Source: Clostridia bacterium (GTDB taxonomy: Bacteria; Bacillota; Clostridia; TANB77; CAG-508). Taken from it: a stretch of DNA of 64,000 nt. The stretch is from positions 159,611-223,610 of the forward strand of contig JAGBJN010000010.1 of the NCBI GenBank assembly GCA_017934475.1, written 5' to 3'. Each line of letters starts with the position of its first letter. The first letter of the stretch is position 1. The notes beneath the pieces were generated by a model. That model worked only from the letters and a program-made list of their open reading frames with translations, did not search any database and had not been told where the DNA came from. A program made the position numbers and the translations under genes. Of the stretch, positions 35,693 to 45,400 are shown piece by piece.

Positions 35693-35729
35693 AAACCAGT
35701 AATGTTTATTACATTACTGGTTTAATTTT
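35693..35729. terminator. original spo0A terminator, now behind the remnant
   Basis: AAACCAGTAATG (35693-35704) pairs with CATTACTGGTTT (35712-35723), loop TTTATTA, T-rich tail. It serves mscL from the other side. Confidence 0.85.
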
Positions 35730-36238
35730 TATTTCTCAACTTTTTCCGTTTCTAAATCAGAAGCACAATGTGCACATTTTGTTGCTTTATAAGGTATTTC
35801 ACTTAAACAGAATGGACAAAGTTTAGTTTCTGGTTCAGTTTCAACAACTTCTTCTTTTTTACCTTTTTTAACTTTCTTAAGAACTTTTCCAGCTGATTTT
35901 TCAAGTAATTCCTTACTTTTTCTTTCTAGAGTATTCATAGTTTTAACAATAATAAATAGAATAAATGAAACTATTAAAAAGTTAATAACAGCTGTTAAGA
36001 AATCTCCATAATTTAATGATAGAGCTTTTGCAGCTTCAGCATCAAGTCCGGCATAATTTACCCATGGTAATCTAATAGATCCAGCTATTTCTGCTCCACC
36101 GATTGAATTAATTAATGGATTAATAAAATTAGTTGTTAAAGATGTAACAATGTTTCCAAATGCAGCACCTATAATAACACCAACAGCTAAATCAATTACA
36201 TTTCCTCTCATGATAAATTCCTTGAATTCTTTTAACAT
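35729..36238 (-). CDS. mscL: large-conductance mechanosensitive channel with zinc-ribbon tail
   Basis: 169 residues. The N-terminus MLKEFKEFIMRGNVIDLAVGV is the amphipathic helix plus first membrane helix of MscL; the second helix is at ~85-110. The channel opens under hypo-osmotic shock. Unlike a standard ~135-residue MscL, it ends with a zinc ribbon, CPFCLSEIPYKATKCAHC. ATG 36238 is preceded by GGAG; the longer reading frame lacks a ribosome binding site. Confidence 0.92.
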   Translation of the reverse strand: MLKEFKEFIMRGNVIDLAVGVIIGAAFGNIVTSLTTNFINPLINSIGGAEIAGSIRLPWVNYAGLDAEAAKALSLNYGDFLTAVINFLIVSFILFIIVKTMNTLERKSKELLEKSAGKVLKKVKKGKKEEVVETEPETKLCPFCLSEIPYKATKCAHCASDLETEKVEK

Positions 36239-36277
36239 AAAAAACACTCCTCTCTTAATAATTAACAATAATATAAT

Positions 36278-36294
36278 ATACGAAAAATGTCGAA
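36278..36294. promoter_or_regulatory. candidate Spo0A box between mscL and the yyaC-like gene
   Basis: An exact TGTCGAA lies at 36288-36294; a degenerate ATACGAA (4 of 7) lies exactly 10 bp before it at 36278-36284. Confidence 0.4.
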
Positions 36295-36411
36295 AAGTCA
36301 AGAATATTGTGACTTTGAATATAAAATACTAAAATCTGAAAATATAAACATAATAGTTAATAAAAAGAAATAATATTAAATAGGACTAGTATTTTGCAGA
36401 GGAGAAAAAAT

Positions 36412-36960
36412 ATGGTAAATAAAATAAATTATGAAAATGATGTTTCTTTAAGAATAAGGAAATACATTAATGAAGAAAAAAACAAAAAAAATATTTTAGA
36501 CGTTGTTTTGGTTTGTATTGGAACAGATAGAATGACGGGAGATTCATTTGGACCTTTAGTAGGTTCTAAAATTAAAGAAAAATTGGAAAAATATAATATA
36601 AGTAATATAAATGTATATGGAACATTAAATAATAATGTATGTTACACGAACATAAAAGAAACGATGGAATTAATAAAAAATAGACATCAAAGTTCATGTG
36701 TAATTGCAATAGATTCAGCGTTAGGAGAAAAAGAAGATATTGGAAAAATAATTGTAAATAAGGAAAAAATTCATATAGGAAAAGGATTAAACAAAAATAA
36801 AATAGAATTAGGGGATATAAGTATAAAAGCAGTAGTAGGAAAAAATTGCAAATTATCAAATTATAATTTTTATATTTTACAGAATACTTCTTTAAATGAA
36901 GTAATTAAATTATCTAATAAAGTTGCAGATGGAGTAATTGATGCAATATTAAATTGGTAA
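36412..36960 (+). CDS. yyaC: YyaC-like putative sporulation protein (DUF1256)
   Basis: 182 residues. LVCIGTDRMTGDSFGPLVGSK and IAIDSALG are the DUF1256 hallmarks, a fold related to the spore germination protease GPR. Known in sporulating Firmicutes; its activity is not proven. GAGGAG precedes ATG 36412; a TTG six codons earlier overlaps that site and is rejected. It lies divergent from mscL. Confidence 0.88.
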   Translation: MVNKINYENDVSLRIRKYINEEKNKKNILDVVLVCIGTDRMTGDSFGPLVGSKIKEKLEKYNISNINVYGTLNNNVCYTNIKETMELIKNRHQSSCVIAIDSALGEKEDIGKIIVNKEKIHIGKGLNKNKIELGDISIKAVVGKNCKLSNYNFYILQNTSLNEVIKLSNKVADGVIDAILNW

Positions 36961-37019
36961 GTATAAAATTTTATAAAATGGAAAAAATCTATATAAACAA
37001 AAAGAAAGGAATTGTTTAT

Positions 37020-37358
37020 ATGGATGCAAAGGTAATGAAAAAAATGATTGTATTAAAAAATTTACAATCAAATATGGTAGAGGAAGCATATGTAGTATTT
37101 AAAAATAATGTTAAAGCGCATAAATATGAAAAAGTAAATAGGCAAAATAAAGAAGTTGTAACTGAGGAAAATAAAACAAGTGATTATATGATAAGAGAAG
37201 CAGAAATGATAATAAACGATTATATATGTAAAATGGAAAGTAAAGAATTTAGTTTTAATAATAAATCATTAAAGCAAAAGAATAATATACTTAAAGTAGC
37301 AACAGTTTCATTTGCATTACTTTCTGTATTAAATTTTGCAATGTTCATATTTAAATAA
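37020..37358 (+). CDS. hypothetical small membrane protein
   Basis: 112 residues, charged helical body with one C-terminal membrane segment (~92-110), so probably tail-anchored. AAAGGA precedes ATG 37020; an upstream in-frame start overlaps yyaC. It lies between yyaC and the spoIVFA-like gene, so a sporulation link is possible but unproven. Confidence 0.55.
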   Translation: MDAKVMKKMIVLKNLQSNMVEEAYVVFKNNVKAHKYEKVNRQNKEVVTEENKTSDYMIREAEMIINDYICKMESKEFSFNNKSLKQKNNILKVATVSFALLSVLNFAMFIFK

Positions 37359-37424
37359 ATGGAATAAATGAAAAAGACAGGCATATAAATTAACAAAGAC
37401 CTACAAAGGAAGAGGTGTGTTAAT

Positions 37425-38384
37425 TTGGAAAGAGCGATGCAAGTAGAAGAAAGAATAAGAAGAGCAGAAGAAATATATAACAATAGAAGAATGCAAAATA
37501 GTGTTAGGGTTTCAACAAATGCAGAAAAAGATAAAAAAGAGTATAGCTTGCTTAAAAAGATTATTTTACAAGTAATAATATGCTTGTTAATTTATTTCAT
37601 ATTTTATTTAATTAAAAATTCGAATTACATATTTTCAGAAAATGTTATAGAACAAACAAAAAACTTTTTATCCTATGATATTAATTTTGAAGAATTATAT
37701 TCAAATGCAGAAAAATACTATAATGATAATTTAAAAAAGTTATTTGAAAATAATATAGTAAAAGATGTAAATAAATCGAATGTAGTAGAAAATGAAATAA
37801 ATGAAACAAAAGGAACCAGCGAAATAAACAAAGCAAATGAGATTATTGAAGAAACTTCAAATGTAAATATAAATGAAATAGGTATTGGTGGTGGAGAAGA
37901 TGAGAAAATAGAAGAAGAAATAGCAAAAGAAATATCTGATGATGAGGAAGAAACTAGAGAATTAACACAAATGGAAATAGATGCAAATGATATAAAGAAT
38001 AACTATAGTTTGATAATTCCACTTCAAGGAATAATAAGTTCAAGATTCGGACCTAGAACGCCAACTGAAATTGTTTCAGCAAATCATGCTGGAATTGATA
38101 TAGCTGCAGATGAAGGTACAGTATTTAATGCATCTATGGAGGGAATAGTAACTTATGTTTCAACAGAAGGCGGATATGGTAATCACTTTTGGATTCAAAA
38201 AGATGATGTAATAACCTTATATGCTCATTGTAGTCAAATATACGTAAATGAAGGAGATTATATTACTCAAGGACAAGAAATAGGGGAAGTCGGTCAAACT
38301 GGAAATGCAACAGGGCCACATCTTCATTTTGAAATAAGGAAAGACGATAGGGTAGTTAACCCAGAATTAATACTTGAATTTTAG
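37425..38384 (+). CDS. spoIVFA: SpoIVFA-like M23 (LytM) membrane protein
   Basis: 319 residues. A helical cytoplasmic N-terminus is followed by one membrane segment (~44-62), an acidic linker (~120-190), then a LytM/M23 domain (~195-315). Zinc ligands H221 and D225 (HAGIDIAAD) and the HLH motif at 299-301 are all present, so it could be an active endopeptidase; B. subtilis SpoIVFA acts as a SpoIVFB inhibitor. It starts at TTG 37425, eight bases after GAGGTG. The next gene, 18 bp away, is the SpoIVFB-like protease, the canonical pair. Confidence 0.78.
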   Translation: MERAMQVEERIRRAEEIYNNRRMQNSVRVSTNAEKDKKEYSLLKKIILQVIICLLIYFIFYLIKNSNYIFSENVIEQTKNFLSYDINFEELYSNAEKYYNDNLKKLFENNIVKDVNKSNVVENEINETKGTSEINKANEIIEETSNVNINEIGIGGGEDEKIEEEIAKEISDDEEETRELTQMEIDANDIKNNYSLIIPLQGIISSRFGPRTPTEIVSANHAGIDIAADEGTVFNASMEGIVTYVSTEGGYGNHFWIQKDDVITLYAHCSQIYVNEGDYITQGQEIGEVGQTGNATGPHLHFEIRKDDRVVNPELILEF

Positions 38385-38402
38385 TGAAGAAAGGGTTAAA
38401 AG

Positions 38403-39068
38403 ATGAAAATAAGATTGCATCTAAAAATATTTCTTTTTATAGCGATTTTTATTGTGACAGGACAGATAGAGATATATGGGATACTTATGTTTTTTGCATT
38501 GCTTCATGAAATCGGCCATATGGTTACAGGAATATTATTAGGATTTAAACCTAATAATTTGGAAATAATGCCTGTAGGGTTATCCATAGGATTTGAAGGA
38601 AATGTGGATAATTACAATAAAAAAATAGGAAAAACGAGTATTCTAACTTTAAAAAAAATGATCATAGCGCTAAATGGGCCTATAACAAATTTAATTTTTG
38701 TAGTTATATTTAGTATCTTTTCTATAAAAATATTTGAAATTCAAAGAGAAACTATAATATATGCAAATATATTAATTGGACTATTTAATTTATTACCTAT
38801 ATATCCATTAGATGGTGGTAGAATATTAAAATACATATTAAAAATTTTATATGGAAATGAAAAAACAAACAATTATATAATGAATATTTCATATTTAACT
38901 GTAGTTTTACTTACGGCTATAAGCAGTATAACGATTTTGATTTATAAAAATTTGGCTATATTAATTATACTTTTTTATTTATGGTATATTGTTTTAATGG
39001 AAAGAAAAAAATACGAAAATAAAAAGAAATTATATGAAAGAATAAGAAATTTACAAATAGAACATTGA
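38403..39068 (+). CDS. spoIVFB: SpoIVFB-like site-2 metalloprotease (M50)
   Basis: 221 residues with about five to six membrane helices. The zinc motif HEIGH is at 35-39, and the third ligand D137 is in LLPIYPLDGGR. SpoIVFB cleaves pro-sigma-K inside the membrane around the forespore. The N-terminus lies 18 bp after the SpoIVFA-like gene. The substrate is inferred from the family. Confidence 0.87.
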   Translation: MKIRLHLKIFLFIAIFIVTGQIEIYGILMFFALLHEIGHMVTGILLGFKPNNLEIMPVGLSIGFEGNVDNYNKKIGKTSILTLKKMIIALNGPITNLIFVVIFSIFSIKIFEIQRETIIYANILIGLFNLLPIYPLDGGRILKYILKILYGNEKTNNYIMNISYLTVVLLTAISSITILIYKNLAILIILFYLWYIVLMERKKYENKKKLYERIRNLQIEH

Positions 39069-39118
39069 TAATAATTTTTTTAATTAGGAAAAATAAAATG
39101 CCTCTAAAGTGTCATCTC

Positions 39119-39147
39119 TTGACATTACAGCATTTTGGTGCGATAAT
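39119..39147 (+). promoter_or_regulatory. sigma-A promoter of scpB
   Basis: TTGACA (39119-39124), 17-bp spacer, GATAAT (39142-39147) with an extended TGC. It separates scpB-proS from the sporulation genes. Confidence 0.75.
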
Positions 39148-39175
39148 AGTAGCAACTTTAAAAAGGAGAAAATAA

Positions 39176-39883
39176 ATGGAAATGGAAAAAACAAAAGCTG
39201 CAATAGAGGCTATTTTATTTGCATGTGGTAGAGAAGTACAAATAAAAGAACTTATGTCAGCATTAGAATTAGGAAGTAAAGAAATAATAGATATAATAGA
39301 TAGTATGAAATTAGATTATGAAAAAGAAGGAAGAGGAATTGAGATTATTAGAATGGATGATGCATTTCAACTAACAACTAAGAAAGACTTCTATGAATAT
39401 ATATATCCAATTTTTGATAATAGAGCAAAACCAAATCTATCAACAGCAGCACTAGAAACACTTTCAATAATCGCATATAACCCTAAAATAACAAGAGCGG
39501 AAATAGAAACAATTAGAGGGGTTAGTTCAGATGGTACAATCTATAAGTTAATGGAATACAACTTAATAGCAAATGCCGGAAAATCAGATGCACCAGGAAA
39601 GCCAACGATGTATGTAACAACAAATGAGTTTTTAAAAATGTTTGGAATAACATCACTTGATGAATTACCAGAACTTCCAAAATATAAACTAGATGAAAAT
39701 AGACAAATAGTAATAGATGATATTGTAAAAAATGAAGAAGAAATAAAAGACGAAGAAAATATAGAAAATATAGAAAATTCTGAAAATATAGAGGCTCCAA
39801 TGCCCGAAAGGGAAGAACAAAATGAAGAATTAGAACAAGAAAATAAGGAAAAATTGGAGGAAGATAATAATGAGATTAAGTAA
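39176..39883 (+). CDS. scpB: segregation and condensation protein B
   Basis: 235 residues. Two winged-helix domains contain AALETLSIIAYNPKITRAEIE and GVSSDGTIYKLMEYNLI; a long acidic C-terminal tail (~190-235, rich in E and N) is extra. ScpB joins ScpA and SMC in chromosome condensation. scpA, its usual upstream partner, is absent here. It overlaps proS by 14 bases. Confidence 0.93.
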   Translation: MEMEKTKAAIEAILFACGREVQIKELMSALELGSKEIIDIIDSMKLDYEKEGRGIEIIRMDDAFQLTTKKDFYEYIYPIFDNRAKPNLSTAALETLSIIAYNPKITRAEIETIRGVSSDGTIYKLMEYNLIANAGKSDAPGKPTMYVTTNEFLKMFGITSLDELPELPKYKLDENRQIVIDDIVKNEEEIKDEENIENIENSENIEAPMPEREEQNEELEQENKEKLEEDNNEIK

Positions 39884-41558
39884 AAGTTTTTTTTATACAC
39901 TTAGAGAAGATGCAAAAGATGAAGAATCTAAATCAGGAAATTTATTAGTAAAATCAGGATTTATAAAGAAAGTATCAGCAGGGGTATATATGTATATGCC
40001 TTTAGGATACAAAACATTATCAAACATCGAAAATATAATAAAAGAAGAAATGGATAAAGCAGGAGCACAAGAACTTTTAATGCCATCATTAATTTCAAGT
40101 GAGTATTATGAAAAATGTGGTAGGGTAGAAGCCTTCGGAAAGAGCATGTTTAATTTATATGATAGAAATAACCATCATATGGTTTTAGGACCAACTCATG
40201 AAGAATTATTTGCATTTGCTGCATCTATGAAAATGAGAAGTTACAAAGATTTACCATTTACAATATATCAACAAGCAGATAAATTTAGAGATGAAATGAG
40301 ACCAAGACTTGGACTAGTTAGAGTTAAAGAGTTTATTATGAAAGATGCATATTCATTTGATAAAGATGAAGAATCACAGCATGAATCATATATGAAAATG
40401 TTTAATGCATATAAAAGAATATTTGACAGATTAGGAATAGACTATAAAATAGTTAAAGCCTCTGTTGGAGCTATGGGAGGAACTTTATCAGAAGAATTCC
40501 AAGCCGTAACAGATATAGGTGAAGATATTTTAGTTCTTTGTAATAATTGTGATTATGCATCAAATATGGAAGTATCAACACATAAATACGAAGATGTAGT
40601 AGAAGATGAAAAAGAAATAGAAATGGTTGAAACACCACACTCAAAGACAATAGAAGAAGTAAGTAAATACTTAAACTTAGATATAAAACACACTGTAAAA
40701 GCATTATTGATGAGTATAGACGGAAAACTTACAATATTCTTTGTTAGAGGAGATAGAGAACTAAATGAAGAAAAGGCACTTAAGTTTGTAGGTGGAAAAG
40801 AGCTAGGATTTGCAAATGATGAACAAATAGCTGAATCAACTGCAGTACCAGGATTTACAGGTCCTGTTGGACTTGAAAATGCAATAGTTGTAATAGATGA
40901 AGAAATATTACATATGAAAAACTTCTGCATTGGTGCTAACAAAGAAGGATATCATTATATAAATGCTAATATAAAAGATATAAAATGTGATTATTTAGTT
41001 GGAGATGTTTCAAATGTTGTAGAAGGGGACAAATGTCCATTATGTGGTGGAAGTATTTATTTCAAACATGGAATTGAAATAGGAAATACATTTAAGCTAG
41101 GAGATCACTATTTAAGAGATTTAGATATATCATATTTAGATGAAAATAATCAAAAACAATATGCACAAATGGGATGTTATGGTATTGGACCTGGTAGAGT
41201 CCTAGCATCTATTATTGAACAAAATAATGATGAAAATGGTATGATTTTACCAATGGAAATTGCACCTTATAAGGTTTCGATTGTTGTTGTAAATAAAGAT
41301 GATGAAGCTCAAATGAAGGTAGCAGAAGAAATATATAATAACCTTAATGAAGAAAAAATAGATGTAATGCTTGATGATAGAGATGAAAGACCAGGAGTTA
41401 AATTCAAAGATATGGATTTGATAGGAATTCCAGTTAGGATAACAGTAGGAAAGAAAGTTAATGAGAATATGGTAGAATTTAAACTAAGAAAAGAAAGTGA
41501 AATAGAACTTGTTGAAATTAATAATGTAATAGAAAAAGTAAAAGCAACTATTAAATAG
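39870..41558 (+). CDS. proS: prolyl-tRNA synthetase (bacterial type)
   Basis: 562 residues, the long bacterial type with an editing insertion at ~225-385. Class II motif 2 is FRDEMRPRLGLVRVKEFIMKDAYSF, and motif 3 is CYGIGPGRVLASII. The C-terminal anticodon domain starts at ~465. It charges tRNA-Pro. It is coupled to scpB by overlap and ends in an 18-bp terminator. Confidence 0.96.
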   Translation: MRLSKSFFYTLREDAKDEESKSGNLLVKSGFIKKVSAGVYMYMPLGYKTLSNIENIIKEEMDKAGAQELLMPSLISSEYYEKCGRVEAFGKSMFNLYDRNNHHMVLGPTHEELFAFAASMKMRSYKDLPFTIYQQADKFRDEMRPRLGLVRVKEFIMKDAYSFDKDEESQHESYMKMFNAYKRIFDRLGIDYKIVKASVGAMGGTLSEEFQAVTDIGEDILVLCNNCDYASNMEVSTHKYEDVVEDEKEIEMVETPHSKTIEEVSKYLNLDIKHTVKALLMSIDGKLTIFFVRGDRELNEEKALKFVGGKELGFANDEQIAESTAVPGFTGPVGLENAIVVIDEEILHMKNFCIGANKEGYHYINANIKDIKCDYLVGDVSNVVEGDKCPLCGGSIYFKHGIEIGNTFKLGDHYLRDLDISYLDENNQKQYAQMGCYGIGPGRVLASIIEQNNDENGMILPMEIAPYKVSIVVVNKDDEAQMKVAEEIYNNLNEEKIDVMLDDRDERPGVKFKDMDLIGIPVRITVGKKVNENMVEFKLRKESEIELVEINNVIEKVKATIK

Positions 41559-41573
41559 TTGCTTTTACTTTTT
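41533..41573. terminator. bidirectional terminator, proS / DUF4364
   Basis: 18-bp perfect stem (41533-41550 with 41556-41573), TTAAA loop. It lies over the end of both convergent genes. Confidence 0.93.
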
Positions 41574-42102
41574 ATTTTGTTAATATTTTTAATATTTCTG
41601 GATATATTTTATCTGCATGATTTTTCCAATTATCTACAATAGATTTAGCTTGTTCTTTTGAACCTACAAAAGTTTTTACTTCAAAAATAGTTTCAGAATT
41701 TTCAACTACTTTACATGTTATATCATAATAGTTTTCATTACGAGGTATAAATTCAGCAATTACAGAGTGTTCATGTTCATATGTTTCCAATTCTTCTTTA
41801 AAATTAGCATCTACTCTAAGTTTAATAATACCTGGCAAAATATCTTGTGTAAGAGATAATGTTTTTTTACCGAAATCAGTGATGCTGTAAAAAGTAGTTT
41901 CTTCTTTTTCATATGTCGTAATATATTTGTTTTGTAGTAAATCTAATAAAAATTGTTGGAAGTAAAAATAATTCATGTCTGTAACAGCTAGCACAAGGTT
42001 TAGCAATGCACTATTTGAGATATCTTTCCCAACCTTATCTAATATATATAAAATCAATATTTTATTCTCTGCTAAAGTTTGCTCATCAGATGAAAGTTTC
42101 AA
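41572..42102 (-). CDS. DUF4364 winged-helix-like protein
   Basis: 176 residues. ENKILILYILDKVGKDISNSALL and YFYFQQFLLDLLQNKYITTYE follow the DUF4364 pattern, a winged-helix domain of unknown role in Firmicutes. I chose TTG 42102: AAGGAG at 42116-42111 is eight bases upstream. A GTG at 42111 would sit inside that ribosome binding site. It is probably a regulator; it is divergent from the big surface gene. Confidence 0.8.
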   Translation of the reverse strand: MKLSSDEQTLAENKILILYILDKVGKDISNSALLNLVLAVTDMNYFYFQQFLLDLLQNKYITTYEKEETTFYSITDFGKKTLSLTQDILPGIIKLRVDANFKEELETYEHEHSVIAEFIPRNENYYDITCKVVENSETIFEVKTFVGSKEQAKSIVDNWKNHADKIYPEILKILTK

Positions 42103-42220
42103 GTAAATCACTCCTTAAATAATAATAAAAAAATTATAACATATAAATATAAAAAAAACTATACTTTTTTAAAAAAACTCTTCGGAAACAAGAAATACAA
42201 GAAATAATTTACATAAAGTC

Positions 42221-42249
42221 TTGAAAATGTTGCGAAAATGTAATATAAT
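42221..42249 (+). promoter_or_regulatory. sigma-A promoter of the thioester protein gene
   Basis: TTGAAA (42221-42226), 17-bp spacer, TATAAT (42244-42249). It leaves a leader of about 170 bases with no other feature seen. The whole 42103-42423 gap holds only this promoter. Confidence 0.75.
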
Positions 42250-42423
42250 TGTAATATGAGGCTAATTTTGAAATACAAAATTTCGAAAAACTAGTTCCGT
42301 AGCATAATAAAATGACATTTTAATTACAATAAAAATATTGGAAAATAAGCCTATTGACTTAATATGCAAAGGAATTTAAAATTGAGCGTAGATAAATTAT
42401 TTTGAAAAAAGGAAGGTAAAATT

Positions 42424-45400
42424 ATGAAATTGAGAAAAGGACTAATGCAAATTTTAACAATTGTATCAATACTTGCAACAGTGTTATCAATTGCAACAAT
42501 AAGTAATGCTACACTTTATTCAAGTGGATCTGAAAGATTACTTAAACTTGTAAATCCAACATATCGTCCAGTATATGTAAATGGTAACTGGGTTGATGCG
42601 TACTCATATTCGTTAGGTATTAAATCAACAGGTTCAGTAAAAGAACAGGATATGTGGAAAATATATGAATATAATAAAGGAACAAATGGAAAAGCAACAA
42701 CTGTAAAGAATTATGCAAATGCTTTATATTGCTTAAAAGCTGGACCTGGATTTGGATCAGTAAATGGTAGTGCGACTGAGGAAAAATCATATAATGTATA
42801 TGCTGATATGAAAAATCCAACTTCAGCTGATGCTTCAATTATAAATTATTATAAAAACAATATAATGGCATCAGAATCAGATTTTACACAAGATCAAAAA
42901 TATAATGCATTAATTTGGGTATTAGATCATTGCTATGTGCCAGCGCCTTCTTCAGATTATGGGCAAAATACTGAAGCAGCACAAAAGGCAGCAGCATATA
43001 AGTCAAAATTATTCCAAGCAGCAGGAATTCCAAATAGTTACATAAATGATGATATGATTGATATAACTCAACAAATAGCAATTTGGTATTTTACAAATAA
43101 CGACCAATATAAAGGTAACTATGTTGATTCTTTAGGTAATCATGAAGGAATAACAGATGTATGGGTAACAATAAAAAATGGTGCATCAACATCAATAGAT
43201 GATGTAAATGGTCCTTTCAATGGTAGAGGTATAGATTTACATTTAAATGATGATATAGATAAATTATTTGCTTATTTTATAAATGGTGGTATTGCTAATA
43301 AGAATACAGTGCCATTAAGTACAGTAACAGCACCAGTACAATTTACTAATACAATATCTCAAGCTGAAATAAGTGGAGATTATTATATTGCAGGTCCTTA
43401 TAAATTAACGGAAACAAATTCTGGAATAGAATATGATTTAACAGCTTCTGTAAAAGAAGGCAATAATTCAATTTCATATACTTTATTAGATAGTAATAAA
43501 CAAACAACAAGCAAAAGCATAAAACAACTTGTTGGAAGCGATTTTTATATAAAAATTCCTAAAACTGCTAATTTAAATAATGTAGTATTTAATGTTACGT
43601 GGACAATAAATCAAAATACAATTACATATTTAACAATATCTGGTAGAGAGAATAGTGAACAACCAGTTGCAGAAATTATTCCACAAGTTAAATCAGGAAA
43701 TTTAACTGCAACAATAAAATATGAAGAAAAAATATTTGACTTGGCTTTAAGAAAAAATATTTCAAAAGTTGAAACAAATGGTGAAACAACAACATTTGAA
43801 AATAATGGAGAAAGAAAACCAAATGTAGATACAACACCATTAACAAGTAATTTAACAACAGCAAATTATAAACATAGAAAAGACCCTGTATTAGTAGAAA
43901 CAGGAAGTTTAGTTACATATAAATTAAACATATATAATGAAGGAAATATAGCAGGTAGAGCAACAAAAGTTATTGATCAATTACCTACAGGAGTTAAATT
44001 TAAAAATGTTGTAAGTGGAAACTTTGAAAGTGATGGAACATATAATGAAACAACAAATAAATTAACATTAGTAAGAAAAGCAGGAAACACAACAGATTTA
44101 GCAGCATTTGAAAATGGAAATCTTGCTAGTGAAACAATAGAAATACTTTGTGAAGTAACAGCACTTCCAGATGAAAATGATGATAAAGTTTTAACTAATA
44201 TTGCTTGGATAGCAGAATATGCATCAAATGAGGGTACATTCACAGATAGAGATTCTGATGGAAATATTCCAACAATGCCAGCAAGTTTAGTTACTACTGA
44301 TAATGGATACACAAATAACGATACACATGAATTAGATGATAAAAATCATTATTTTGTTGGACAACAAGATGATGACGACTTTGAAAAAGTAAAAATTAAA
44401 GCAGTAAATGGTTCATACAATATTATACTTGTAAAAGAGGATAAAAACGGTGAACAAATTAATGAAACTGCTACATTTGAAGTAAACGGAACACAAGTTA
44501 CAGTTACAGGAAGACTTACAATAGTATCTAACAAAACAATAAATGCAGATAATGTAACACTTGTTGATACATACATAATTAAAGAGTTAGTTCCACCAGA
44601 CAAATATTGTAAATTTGATGGAACAATCAAAATAGAAGTTTATAAAGAATTAAAAGACGGAAAATATGTTGTAAAAGAAATCAAATACTATGTAGATGAT
44701 GTTGAAGTTACAGCAAATAGAGATGATTTAAAAGTTTACTTAAATACAAACGGAAACATTTATGTAGAAGTAAAGGATTATCAATTTGATTTAGCATTAA
44801 GAAAATTTATTACAAAAGTACAAGACGTTGATGTTCCAACAAGAGAACCAGTTATACCTGAAGAATCAAATAATAAATTACAAAATGGTGAAATTACAAC
44901 GGTTGAAAAACATCATACAAAAAATCCAGTAAGAGTTCAAATTGGAGATACAGTATTATATAAAATACGTGTTTATAACGAAGGAGATGTTGCAGGATAT
45001 GCAACAGAAGTAACAGACTACTTACCAGCTGGATTAACATTAAAAGAAAATAGTTCTATAAATTCAAAGTATGGTTGGAGAAATCCATCAGGAGATGGTA
45101 AAACAATCATAACAAGTTATTTAGCTGATAAATTAATACCTGCATTAACAGCAGGAGAAGAACCAGTATATGAAGACTTAGAAATTGAGTGTGTTGTAAA
45201 CGCAAGTGCTTCATCATCAAGCCAAAGCTTAAAGAACGTTGCAGAAATAACAGATGATAAAGATGAAAAAGGAAATGATGTAGAAGATAGAGATTCAACA
45301 CCAAAAGATTTAACAGAAGAACAAAAAAGAAATTATAACCCTGGAGAATCAGAAAAAGGATGGGGCTATGAAGATGATGATGACTATGAAGAATTAATTA

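Noticed and set aside
39870-41558. T-box or other leader before proS
   Set aside because: proS overlaps scpB by 14 bases and no T-box sequence or antiterminator was seen upstream of scpB.
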